From Desulfosporosinus acidiphilus SJ4 (GTDB lineage Bacteria; Bacillota; Desulfitobacteriia; Desulfitobacteriales; Desulfitobacteriaceae): DNA of 64,000 nt. The translations under genes were made by a program, and so were the position numbers. Positions 7,892-15,573 of this stretch are shown piece by piece. Every line of letters starts with the position of its first letter. Position 1 is the stretch's first letter. Below the pieces are notes generated by a model. That model was not told where the DNA came from, did not search any database, and saw only the letters and a list, made by a program, of their open reading frames with translations. The stretch spans positions 3,939,977 to 4,003,976 of the forward strand of contig NC_018068.1 of NCBI RefSeq assembly GCF_000255115.2, given 5' to 3'.

Positions 7892-9112
7892 TTAATTCTC
7901 CCAAGCTTCTATCCAATTTGCCTGCAATATTTCTCCCGGATTCACCGGACCGTGATTTGCCGGCACGTCTACCAGCAGTTGACTGCCAATCATGGAACGA
8001 AGAACTCCTGATCCTTGGGCAGACGCCAAATCCGCCCATACTTCTCCGTCTTTAAACACTGCCCTGGCTCTTAAAAAACGCCGTTGCCTTCCTCCCTTAG
8101 CAAAACCATTAGCCATTTTGACTAAAATCCCTTTATTCTCGAAACATGAATGACCTGCCAACTTACGCAAGGCCGGGCGTACTAAGAGTTCATAGGTTAC
8201 TGCGGCGGCAGCTGGATTTCCCGAAAGAGAAAAAAATAATTTCTGCCCTTTGAGCCCTACAGAGGCAGCAGTTCCGGGTTTTAGATTGACCTTCCAGAAA
8301 AACATTTCGCATCCAAATTGGGCAAGAGCATGCCGCATAATATCAAAATTCCCTACAGATGCTCCTCCGGTTGAAATCACCATATCTGTATCTGCCATTT
8401 TTTCTAAAGCAGCTAATGTATCTTCAATTTGATCGGAAACAATAGGAATTGAGATAACCTCGCACCCGGCATTTTGAAGCATACCGCGCAGTGTATAATT
8501 GTTGCTGTTATAGATCTTCGAAGGAAGCAGGGGCTGACCAACATCCATGAGTTCAGACCCGGTAGAAAGTAAACCGACGCGCGGCCGTTTATATACCGTA
8601 ATTTGATCCCAACCCACCGCTGCCAGGAGGCCAATCGCCGGGGGAGTCAAATAAAAACCTTGCTTTAGAAGAAGTTCTCCTTCCTTAATCTCCTCTCCGC
8701 GGCGCACAACATTTTGGCCGGCCATTAGAGGACGCGCGATTTTTATCTGATCACCATCACGTTCCGTATCTTCCTGGCGTATTACGCAATTTGCCCCGGG
8801 AGGGATTGGTGCACCCGTATAGATCCTTGCAGCCTCTCCGGTCATAATTCTTCGCTCTGAAAAAGTCCCCGCTGGAATTTCACTCACTACCCTTAATAGC
8901 AGAGGCATATCTTCTAACCCCGTAGCTTGATAAGCATAGCCATCCAAGGGAGAACGATCAAAGGGAGGCATATCCATCGGCGCACTTATATCCTGGGCTA
9001 ACACTCTCTGAAAAGCATTGACTAGGGAAATTATCTCATGTTCCACAGGCTTAGTTGCCTTCAAAACCATTTCCTTAGCTTCTTCTAACTCAATCATAAC
9101 TTTCATACACAT
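7892..9112 (-). CDS. moeA: Molybdopterin molybdenumtransferase MoeA
   Basis: This 406-aa MoeA inserts molybdate into adenylated molybdopterin with release of AMP. Family signatures are in order: PPFDRSPLDGYAYQA (about residues 43-57), TGAPIPPGANCVIRQEDT (about 93-110), STGSEL near 185, GGASVGNFD near 254, and SLSGNPAAA near 300. The start at 9112 has GAGATGG-type ribosome-site sequence nearby, and a second ATG seven bases on is an alternative. The gene leads a two-gene operon with mobB and has a good promoter at 9161-9189. In a sulfate reducer or related anaerobe it would serve formate dehydrogenase and other Mo/W enzymes, which is inference. Confidence 0.95.
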   Translation of the reverse strand: MCMKVMIELEEAKEMVLKATKPVEHEIISLVNAFQRVLAQDISAPMDMPPFDRSPLDGYAYQATGLEDMPLLLRVVSEIPAGTFSERRIMTGEAARIYTGAPIPPGANCVIRQEDTERDGDQIKIARPLMAGQNVVRRGEEIKEGELLLKQGFYLTPPAIGLLAAVGWDQITVYKRPRVGLLSTGSELMDVGQPLLPSKIYNSNNYTLRGMLQNAGCEVISIPIVSDQIEDTLAALEKMADTDMVISTGGASVGNFDIMRHALAQFGCEMFFWKVNLKPGTAASVGLKGQKLFFSLSGNPAAAAVTYELLVRPALRKLAGHSCFENKGILVKMANGFAKGGRQRRFLRARAVFKDGEVWADLASAQGSGVLRSMIGSQLLVDVPANHGPVNPGEILQANWIEAWEN

Positions 9113-9160
9113 ACCATCTCAATTTTTCCTCTCTAAACACTCTTTTCATTATTTTTCTTT

Positions 9161-9189
9161 AGTGTAACGGCATTCCCAATCAATGTCAA
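9161..9189 (-). promoter_or_regulatory. Sigma-A promoter for moeA-mobB
   Basis: On the minus strand TTGACA (9189-9184) and TACACT (9166-9161) are exactly 17 bases apart, about 50 bases upstream of the moeA start. The -35 is perfect. The large palindrome at 9211-9270 ends about 20 bases upstream. Confidence 0.65.
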
Positions 9190-9210
9190 AGGCGTGAAGC
9201 GGGGGAGCGC

Positions 9211-9270
9211 CGTGAAGCGGGGACGGTCCTTTTAACACATTTGTGTTAAAAGGACCGTCCCCGCTTCACG
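9211..9270. repeat. Perfect palindrome with 29-bp arms
   Basis: The arms 9211-9239 and 9242-9270 are exact reverse complements, separated by only two bases. The outer part is GC-rich (CGTGAAGCGGGGACGG) and the inner part AT-rich (CCTTTTAACACA). A partial direct copy of the arm's outer end (GGCGTGAAGCGGGGGAGCG) lies just to the left at 9191-9209. The structure resembles REP-like or MITE-like mobile palindromes found in intergenic regions of many genomes. It could also block read-through from the gene ending at 9299 in either direction, but there is no T-run. Confidence 0.85.
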
Positions 9271-9298
9271 CTCAGCCCGCGTCACCATCGATCTGAAA

Positions 9299-11248
9299 TT
9301 ACATGGGATTCGCCTTGAGTTTTTCGACTTGAACCCGACCATTCTCTCGGTAAATTTCCAGTTGTTTGCAATCTTCTTCGATTTGTATAATTTCTTTACC
9401 AACGGTCACGACCACATTTTGATGGCAATAAGACACAGAAAGACGACTGTCGGAGCCTATTTGAACGTAGGTAGCACTGACTCCTGAGCCGCCTAATTCA
9501 TTGATCTTAGCATTACCTCCGGCAAAGATTTTCCCTCCCCGGCATACGCCTTCAATGATGACATCTTCCACAATATGAATTTCAGAGTTGTAAATTCCTT
9601 TTGAACACTTAAATGAACCGCCGCATTCAACGTTTGCTCCTTGCAAATAAGCAACTTCAAGGGTGATCTTTTCCGGAATCTCAACTGACATATTTTCTAC
9701 GTACTGTCCCAAAGCTTGGTCAACTCGCTGCAAGGCCGGCACCGATTGTAGTTCAAGAGGTCCCAAACCGACTAAAAACCGTTTCGCTGTTTGAATCGTA
9801 ACAATGAGTCCTTCAGAAACCATATCGTCATCTTTGTGATCTATTATAAATTTCTCAATTCGTGTACACAGTTTAGGGAGATTGGTATATTGCTTTTCCA
9901 AAATCAGCTTCAGACATTGGCCAGGTTTTAGATTACTCGCCCCTGATGCCTTTATCAAGGCAGCCGTATTGGCCAAACAGCTGCTTAGTTGTTCCTTCAT
10001 ATCGGTCAAAGTGCGGAGAAGTTCTGAACGAGCAACAAATTTCTCTCCGATAAAGGTCTTGCCGCCCATAATATTTCCGTATATTTGAGCACCTTTTTCA
10101 GCCCTTATTTCCGCACGGGATACCGAACCCTTGATTTCAATTTTTCCTCCCGCAAAAATATGAAGCCCATCTTGAACATTACCATTAACGTAAACATCTC
10201 CGGGAAAATCAATACTCCCGGTTGCCAAATCAACATCTTGATTCTGTACAAAAACATTTTCGACCATATATGTCTTTTCGTCCACTCGTACTGGCTGTCC
10301 CGAGCATGAGGCGATCACCTCAAGCCCATCCTCCGTAAGATGAGCATTCTTCTTCACTCGGAATTGAAAATCTTTAACAGCAGCTGCACCAAGTTCTTTG
10401 CCAAAAACATCTTTGCCTGGTATTCCCGGTTCTCCCGGTATTTTGCGAGCAAGGACAGTCCCTTCTTCAACCAATTTAACTTTAGAAGCGAAGAAATCAA
10501 TTTTATCATCATCCTCAGAAACAACATTTTTCTGAGGATCGCCCACAAAGTCTTCCAGCTTAGCGTGCTGTGGCGGAACCGGCAGGGTGGCTTCAGCCAC
10601 AATAACCTCACCGGTTCCTTCAACGGACATAATCTCCGTCCAGCACTGAGGTCGACGTCCATAGACAACCTTCAATTGATCCAAGTCCGAATTCAACTTT
10701 GCTTCGTCCCATTCATTGTTGCCGTTGGACAAGGTCTCCCAACGAGCAAATTGCGCTAAATCAAAAATTTCCTGGGTCAGAAGTTCATCCGGAAGCAGAT
10801 AACGTCCCGGTAGTTCATGCTTTACTTTCGCCGCAACGACCAATCCTTGTTTACGAACTTCTAATTCCCACGTTAATTGTCCGCTTTGTTCATAAGGATA
10901 AAATTCCACCTCATCACCCTGGTTGACATAAAAAGGCTTGTCCTGGAGTTTACCATTCAGATTGACTTCTCCGGCCCGTGTAAAGGGTGCAAATCTTTTA
11001 ACCCCTTCACCAAAAATAAATTTATATTTATCCTCAACTCGAGTAACTTGCGTAGATATTAAATGAGAATCTTCGGGAGCTTGATCTATCTTTTCGTTCC
11101 AGGTTAATCGCACCTTCCATTTTCTAGAGAGAAAACGAGGTTTTTCTAATACTTCGACAGTGATTTCTTCTTCTGAAAGTTTGAGCTTAGAGACCCACTC
11201 TTGTTTAATTTCTTCGAGCGAGCTACCCTGTACGACTTCTTCTGGCAT
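9299..11248 (-). CDS. FapA (DUF342) family protein
   Basis: This large 649-aa protein belongs to the FapA/DUF342 family (flagellar assembly protein A-like). The N-terminal third is a JAG-like/KH-type start (LEEIKQEWVSKLKLSEEEITVEVLEKP). The middle holds the family signature VKKNAHLTEDGLEVIASCSGQPV, followed by repeated beta-helix turns (SIDFPGDVYVNGNVQDGLHIFAGGKIEIKGSVSRAEIRAEKGAQIYGNIMGGK). A coiled-coil section about residues 400-470 precedes more beta-helix (GGKIFAGGNAKINELGG). The role of the family is not well settled; members often sit near motility or polar genes. Here it stands alone, about 8 kb from the end of the flagellar operon. It is probably cytosolic. Confidence 0.8.
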   Translation of the reverse strand: MPEEVVQGSSLEEIKQEWVSKLKLSEEEITVEVLEKPRFLSRKWKVRLTWNEKIDQAPEDSHLISTQVTRVEDKYKFIFGEGVKRFAPFTRAGEVNLNGKLQDKPFYVNQGDEVEFYPYEQSGQLTWELEVRKQGLVVAAKVKHELPGRYLLPDELLTQEIFDLAQFARWETLSNGNNEWDEAKLNSDLDQLKVVYGRRPQCWTEIMSVEGTGEVIVAEATLPVPPQHAKLEDFVGDPQKNVVSEDDDKIDFFASKVKLVEEGTVLARKIPGEPGIPGKDVFGKELGAAAVKDFQFRVKKNAHLTEDGLEVIASCSGQPVRVDEKTYMVENVFVQNQDVDLATGSIDFPGDVYVNGNVQDGLHIFAGGKIEIKGSVSRAEIRAEKGAQIYGNIMGGKTFIGEKFVARSELLRTLTDMKEQLSSCLANTAALIKASGASNLKPGQCLKLILEKQYTNLPKLCTRIEKFIIDHKDDDMVSEGLIVTIQTAKRFLVGLGPLELQSVPALQRVDQALGQYVENMSVEIPEKITLEVAYLQGANVECGGSFKCSKGIYNSEIHIVEDVIIEGVCRGGKIFAGGNAKINELGGSGVSATYVQIGSDSRLSVSYCHQNVVVTVGKEIIQIEEDCKQLEIYRENGRVQVEKLKANPM

Positions 11249-11283
11249 CTTTATTCTCCCCGCTTTTTGTAAAATTGCCTTTT

Positions 11284-11292
11284 ATTTTACCA
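11284..11292 (-). promoter_or_regulatory. Extended -10 promoter candidate for the FapA-family gene
   Basis: The minus strand reads TGGTAAAAT, an extended -10 motif, about 36 bases upstream of the ATG at 11248. The -35 is poor. The next gene upstream ends at 11402, so some promoter is expected in this interval. Confidence 0.35.
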
Positions 11293-11398
11293 TATCAGAA
11301 ATTTCAATAAAACCACATAGGTCAATAGTCCCAAAGTCCCAAATTGTCTAGCATTTTTTCACTAAATTGACTTGCCAAGTAAACAAAATATTGATCCC

Positions 11399-11431
11399 CC
11401 TCTAAGACCCCGCTTCTCTAAGTGGGGTTAC
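11399..11431. repeat. Hairpin repeat, copy A
   Basis: CCTCTAAGACCCCGCTTCTC followed by TAAGTGGGGTTAC forms a stem (ACCCCGCTT with AAGTGGGGT, one wobble). It closely resembles sequences at 19016-19055 and 22471-22504. It forms the last codons of the LCP gene, so the protein's TPLREAGS tail comes from the repeat. Confidence 0.5.
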
Positions 11432-12553
11432 TCCTTCGATTTCTTCAGTGGGTATAGTGTCCTCCTCCACCAAGCCTCCAGATCCGGCTTCAGCTGAGCG
11501 AGTTTGCTCTGAACCGAAAACGCTAAATGCCGTGGAATTAATCCCATTTGGATCCAGACTGTTGCCCGGAACTTTAGGAATAGGTTTAGCGGGAGTTGGA
11601 ATAGTAGGTCGTAGCAAATCAACCGGCTCTTTGTCGATCACTCGATCAGTAGTTATCCCTCTCTGCAAATTACTGACTACTTTCTTAACCTCCATAGGAT
11701 CTACTTGCCAATAACTAATCCTGTTAACCTCTAGGAATGTCCCCGGTAAGGTCTGAGAAATCACATTCGAGCTTTTAAAAGTGACCGCTGTCTTTGCTAA
11801 GGCAAATATGTCTTTAGCAGGCAAATTTGTCTGGACTGATTGCATTAACTCCGGAACAAGGTATGGCAATTTTGGCAAAGTACTGAGCTGGAACATTTCT
11901 TTGGCCGCTGCCTTTAACACGATCTGCTGTCTGGCTGTCCGCGATATGTCTGATAATGCATCATGCCGAAAACGAGCATATTGTAAGGCCTTCTCGCCGT
12001 CAAGACGCTGGATGCCTTTGTGCAGGTTAATGTATCCATCTACCTGGTCCCCTGTCTCATAATACATATTTTTTTCTACATCAACAGTAACTCCGCCTAA
12101 GGTATCTATAATTTTCTTGAATCCTTGGAAATTCGTCAGAATGTAACCCGAAACCTCTTCGCCGGTTAAATCCTCCACAACTTTTTGTAATGCCTCCAGA
12201 TTTTCTAACATGGCAACTGCATTAATCTTTACATAACCATGCCCTGAAAGATAAATTCTCGTATCCCGAGGAATAGAAAGTAAGCTTATCCTCTGAGTTT
12301 CGGGGACAAGACTCACAAGTATGATGGAATCTGTATTGAATTTCGTTTCCTCGAATCTCTGATCAGTCCCGATGAGCAAGATGTTCACCGGATTGGACAA
12401 ACCTTCGGATGAGGAATTAAGGGAATTCCCCTTTGACAAAGTTTTTCCCGTAGTACTTAATCCTTTATAACCAAATCCATGAGCCAAAAATCCACAGATT
12501 CCGATAATTAAAAGAAATGTGACCAACCTTTTCTGCACTAAGAACAACTCCAA
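11402..12553 (-). CDS. LytR-CpsA-Psr (LCP) family cell-wall ligase
   Basis: This 383-aa protein has one N-terminal membrane helix (about residues 10-27) and then an extracellular LCP domain. Diagnostic stretches are NILLIGTDQR, then NTDSIILVSLVPETQRISLLSIPRDTRI, GYVKINAV, IDTLGGVTVDVEK and GEKALQYARFRHD. The Arg and Asp residues in these stretches bind pyrophosphate of polyprenyl donors. LCP enzymes attach teichoic acids or other glycopolymers to peptidoglycan. The region after about residue 300 is low-complexity and Pro/Ser-rich, and its last residues overlap a hairpin repeat. It is apparently transcribed alone, ending 150 bases before the FapA-family gene. Confidence 0.9.
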   Translation of the reverse strand: MELFLVQKRLVTFLLIIGICGFLAHGFGYKGLSTTGKTLSKGNSLNSSSEGLSNPVNILLIGTDQRFEETKFNTDSIILVSLVPETQRISLLSIPRDTRIYLSGHGYVKINAVAMLENLEALQKVVEDLTGEEVSGYILTNFQGFKKIIDTLGGVTVDVEKNMYYETGDQVDGYINLHKGIQRLDGEKALQYARFRHDALSDISRTARQQIVLKAAAKEMFQLSTLPKLPYLVPELMQSVQTNLPAKDIFALAKTAVTFKSSNVISQTLPGTFLEVNRISYWQVDPMEVKKVVSNLQRGITTDRVIDKEPVDLLRPTIPTPAKPIPKVPGNSLDPNGINSTAFSVFGSEQTRSAEAGSGGLVEEDTIPTEEIEGVTPLREAGS

Positions 12554-12617
12554 TAAACGTCTTTTTTTATATCATAACCAAATTTAGGATAATAAACTAA
12601 ATTCGCCCTATTCTATG

Positions 12618-12651
12618 AAAAAAAAATCTCAGAAACCAAAGTTCCTGAGAT
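12618..12651 (-). terminator. Terminator after bshC
   Basis: The minus strand reads an 11-bp stem (ATCTCAGGAAC with GTTTCTGAGAT, one wobble) around a TTTG loop, followed by nine T (A residues at 12618-12626). It lies 14 bases past the bshC stop and is a textbook terminator for the selD-bshC transcript. Confidence 0.88.
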
Positions 12652-12664
12652 GAATTGAAAGCTA

Positions 12665-14242
12665 TTATAACAAAATTACTTGTTCTTGAAAATCGCCAGT
12701 TAAAGGAAGTTCCGCAATTCGCTCAATAAAACCCTCTCCATATAACACTACAAAATAGAGTGGATTCAAGACTCGTTCCTGTCTCTCCTTATTGGGTGCG
12801 ATTCCGGCTTCTAACTTCTGTAGGCGATTGAGAACACTGCCGTATTTCTTTCGTTGAGCCTGCCATAGCTTCTTTCTCAAGTATTCTATTTGATAACCTA
12901 CCTTCTCTTCATTACGAGTTAGTAACTCATGGACATTCGAATGAATTTTCTCGAGAGGCTCCAGTTCTTTATAACCTTTTTCGATTGCTGCTCTTAAACA
13001 CTGTAAGCGGTTGTCTATCTCCAGTGAATCCTGATCACGAAGGCAGCGTTCTTTGTGAGCCTCAAGCCCCTGATATACATCCCTTAAAGTTAAGCCTTCT
13101 CGATTGAGGGTTTTCTGCCAGGAAGGCGTCAGGATCACCCCCGAGAAACGGGGAAATAAGATTGGCATATTAAAACCAAAGGTTGAGAATACTTGTCCCA
13201 ATTGGGCCCAGTAATTTAATTCCCCAGGCCCCGGAACATAGGCTAAAGTGGGAAATAAAAACTCCTGAACAACCGGCCGTGTCACAACATTGGGAGAAAA
13301 CATTCCAGGACTCTTCCTCAGCAAGGCGTTGAGCTCATCGGTATCCAACATTTCATCCGAGCCTCTCAAATAAAACCCTTGACCTTGATTTAAAATCGCC
13401 CTGCGCTCAGGTTTGGCCAGGAATAAGTTTACTTCTCCCCCCAGGGGCTGAATTTGGGCCTGAAACCCAAGATCCACCCAAGCCTTTGTTCTTTGAGTGA
13501 GTGCTTCCCGTACATCAACGTATATTTTTATGATCTGTTCATACATTGGAGCCGCTAATTGTTTGAATTCCGGCAACATTGGATCAAAAAATATAAGTCC
13601 CCATCGTTTAAGCAGCCATTGTAGTGTTAAAGCAAACCATTGAGTCAAATTCTCAGCTTGTTCATGAAATTGACGACAATGCTGGAGTACGTATTTTTTA
13701 AATTCGCCTTCCGGCAAATCGAAAAGCTGCTGCTCAATAGTATCCCAGGCCGGAACTGGCTGATGTCCCACTGATCTCCCTCCGCCATCACCCGGAAGGC
13801 TGCAAGAAATAATCTTATCTTCAGAATTAAGAAAGAACGTCTTATGTATTTCTAACCAATCGTGGTCTTCGCCGGCTATCCAAAAGATAGGTACCACGGG
13901 CCGTCCCAGTTTTTTTCGCTGCTCTTCAGCAAGCCGAATGACAGTTATGGCTTTAAATAAGGTATATAGAGGCCCGGTTAGCACCCCCGCTTGCTGGCCG
14001 GTAAGGACTGCTAATGTTTCCTTATGTCTCAGCTCTTCAATCATCAGAAATGTTTCTCTGTTTGCTCCCAAACCCTCGTGATATTTTTTCAGGATATCTG
14101 CCAGCCGTTCTCGCTCATAATTCCTTGAATCCAAATAGTAAGCACGCTGCTCGAAGCTTTCCTGAAGCTTGGGATCTCCGCCGGGAAAAAATAAAGCCAC
14201 TTGTTCAAAACAAGTAGCCATAGTATGCATTGGATCTCTCAT
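12665..14242 (-). CDS. bshC: Bacillithiol biosynthesis cysteine-adding enzyme BshC
   Basis: This BshC-family protein (525 aa from the ATG at 14242) is preferred over upstream starts because GGGGGGAGG lies just before this codon. Hallmarks are LTGQQAGVLTGPLYTLFKAITVIRLAEE about residues 80-107, PIFWIAGEDHDWLEI about 118-132, and FLFPTLAYVPGPGELNYWAQL in the middle. A C-terminal coiled coil (ELEPLEKIHSNVHELLTRNEEK) follows. BshC adds cysteine to glucosaminyl-malate, the last step of bacillithiol synthesis. Length is near the usual 540 aa. It lies 44 bases behind selD, a pairing that may be functional or just positional. bshA and bshB are not in the window. Confidence 0.9.
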   Translation of the reverse strand: MRDPMHTMATCFEQVALFFPGGDPKLQESFEQRAYYLDSRNYERERLADILKKYHEGLGANRETFLMIEELRHKETLAVLTGQQAGVLTGPLYTLFKAITVIRLAEEQRKKLGRPVVPIFWIAGEDHDWLEIHKTFFLNSEDKIISCSLPGDGGGRSVGHQPVPAWDTIEQQLFDLPEGEFKKYVLQHCRQFHEQAENLTQWFALTLQWLLKRWGLIFFDPMLPEFKQLAAPMYEQIIKIYVDVREALTQRTKAWVDLGFQAQIQPLGGEVNLFLAKPERRAILNQGQGFYLRGSDEMLDTDELNALLRKSPGMFSPNVVTRPVVQEFLFPTLAYVPGPGELNYWAQLGQVFSTFGFNMPILFPRFSGVILTPSWQKTLNREGLTLRDVYQGLEAHKERCLRDQDSLEIDNRLQCLRAAIEKGYKELEPLEKIHSNVHELLTRNEEKVGYQIEYLRKKLWQAQRKKYGSVLNRLQKLEAGIAPNKERQERVLNPLYFVVLYGEGFIERIAELPLTGDFQEQVILL

Positions 14243-14286
14243 TGTTATCCTCCCCCCGCTACCTATCCGGTACACGAGGTATTTTA

Positions 14287-15360
14287 TCACGCATGCAAGG
14301 AAATCGCAATTCTGCCGGGCTGCCCCTTGCGGACTCGCCCAATGACCGCCGCTGCAGGCGTCTGAGCAGTCGCTAACTGTCTCAGCAAAGGACTCAGATG
14401 TTCTTCAGGAACCGCAATCAGCAGGCCGCCGGACGTTATTGCATCACAGAGAACAAGCCGCAGTTCCTCAGGCACATTCTCATGAAACTCTATCTCACCT
14501 TCCAGGTGACGTTGATTCGCTATGGTCCCGCCGGGAATCGCTTTTTGTTCTATGCATTCCCATACACTTTCTAAAACCGGGACATCTTCGGCATATACTT
14601 CTCCACTAAAGCCGCTGGCCATAAGCATCTCATGCAAATGTCCCAATAATCCGAAACCTGTTACGTCAGTGACAGCATGAACACCAATCTGGATTGCTGC
14701 TTCAGCCGCCCCTTTATTCAGAGCAGCCATAACCTGGATAACCTCTTGTTCCGCCTGTGCCGGTACTATGCCGCGCTTGATACCAGTCGTTATTATTCCT
14801 ACCCCGAGAGGTTTTGTAAGTACTAAATAATCGTCAGCTTCAGCTTTAGCATTGGAAAGAACATGTTCAGGATGAACAATGCCGGTGACAGAAAGCCCAT
14901 ACTTCGGCTCAGAATCGTCAATGGAATGCCCCCCGACGAGAACGGCCCCTGCCTCACGAATCTTGTCGCTGCCGCCCTGCAGTATTTGTGCCAACACATC
15001 CATTTTCAATTTACTGACGGGAAATGAGACCAAATTCATGGCCGTCAAGGGTTTGGCACCCATGGCATAAATATCGCTTAAAGCATTGGCTGCAGCAATC
15101 TGTCCAAAAGCATAGGGATCATCGACAACAGGAGTGAAAAAATCAACGCTCTGCACGATGGCCTGTTGCTCATTTATTCGGTATACTCCAGCATCATCGG
15201 AAGTATCCAATCCTACAATTAAATTGGCATCTTCTTGGTTTGGAGGTAAAAAGCACAAAACTTGTGCCAGGTCCGCTGGACCTATCTTGCATCCTCAGCC
15301 TGCCTTCGTAGAAAACTGGGTCAATCGGATTTTATCTTGTTGATCTAGACCGAGATTCAT
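14287..15360 (-). CDS. selD: Selenide, water dikinase SelD, selenocysteine-containing
   Basis: The real gene starts at the ATG at 15360, behind a GGGGGTG ribosome site, and reads through an in-frame UGA at 15295-15297 (codon 22). The context is FSTKAG-U-GCKIGPADL, the conserved catalytic loop in which other SelD enzymes carry Cys or Sec, with the essential Lys three residues on (codon 25). Taken as a stop, the UGA would leave a truncated protein lacking the catalytic residue. The full product is 357 aa, normal for the family, with ATP-binding DTSDDAGVYR and GGHSIDD stretches. SelD makes selenophosphate from selenide and ATP for Sec-tRNA synthesis. selA lies directly upstream. A candidate SECIS hairpin follows the UGA. 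Confidence 0.93.
15269..15283 (-). promoter_or_regulatory. Candidate bacterial SECIS hairpin in selD
   Basis: Eleven bases after the UGA codon the minus strand reads AGGTCCAGCGGACCT, a 6-bp stem with an AGC loop containing G. Bacterial SECIS elements are short hairpins within the coding sequence just 3' of the UGA, with a G in the apical loop that SelB contacts. The position and shape fit. A longer lower stem was not worked out. Confidence 0.6.
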
Positions 15361-15411
15361 ATAATTCACCCCCAACATTCAATATTTATAATCCCGAAGT
15401 ATCACTCTTTA

Positions 15412-15439
15412 ATTATAGCTCTATTTAGTTTAACGTCAA
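15412..15439 (-). promoter_or_regulatory. Sigma-A promoter for selD-bshC
   Basis: On the minus strand TTGACG (15439-15434) and TATAAT (15417-15412) are separated by 16 bases. A transcript would start about 45 bases before the selD ATG. selD therefore has its own promoter besides any read-through from selA. Confidence 0.75.
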
Positions 15440-15573
15440 CCTTATTCCCATGTAAACAATTCCTAGCGAGTACTAATAACTACTAATCCATTGCAGAACC
15501 CCCAGTAATATCGTTTATCACCAGAGGGTACTATGCCAAAATACTTCGACACACACTGAGCCGGAGCCGGACA

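Noticed and set aside
14287-15258. A shorter selD starting with TTG at 15258
   Set aside because: It would lack the GUGCK catalytic loop and has no ribosome site. The upstream frame across the UGA matches SelD exactly.
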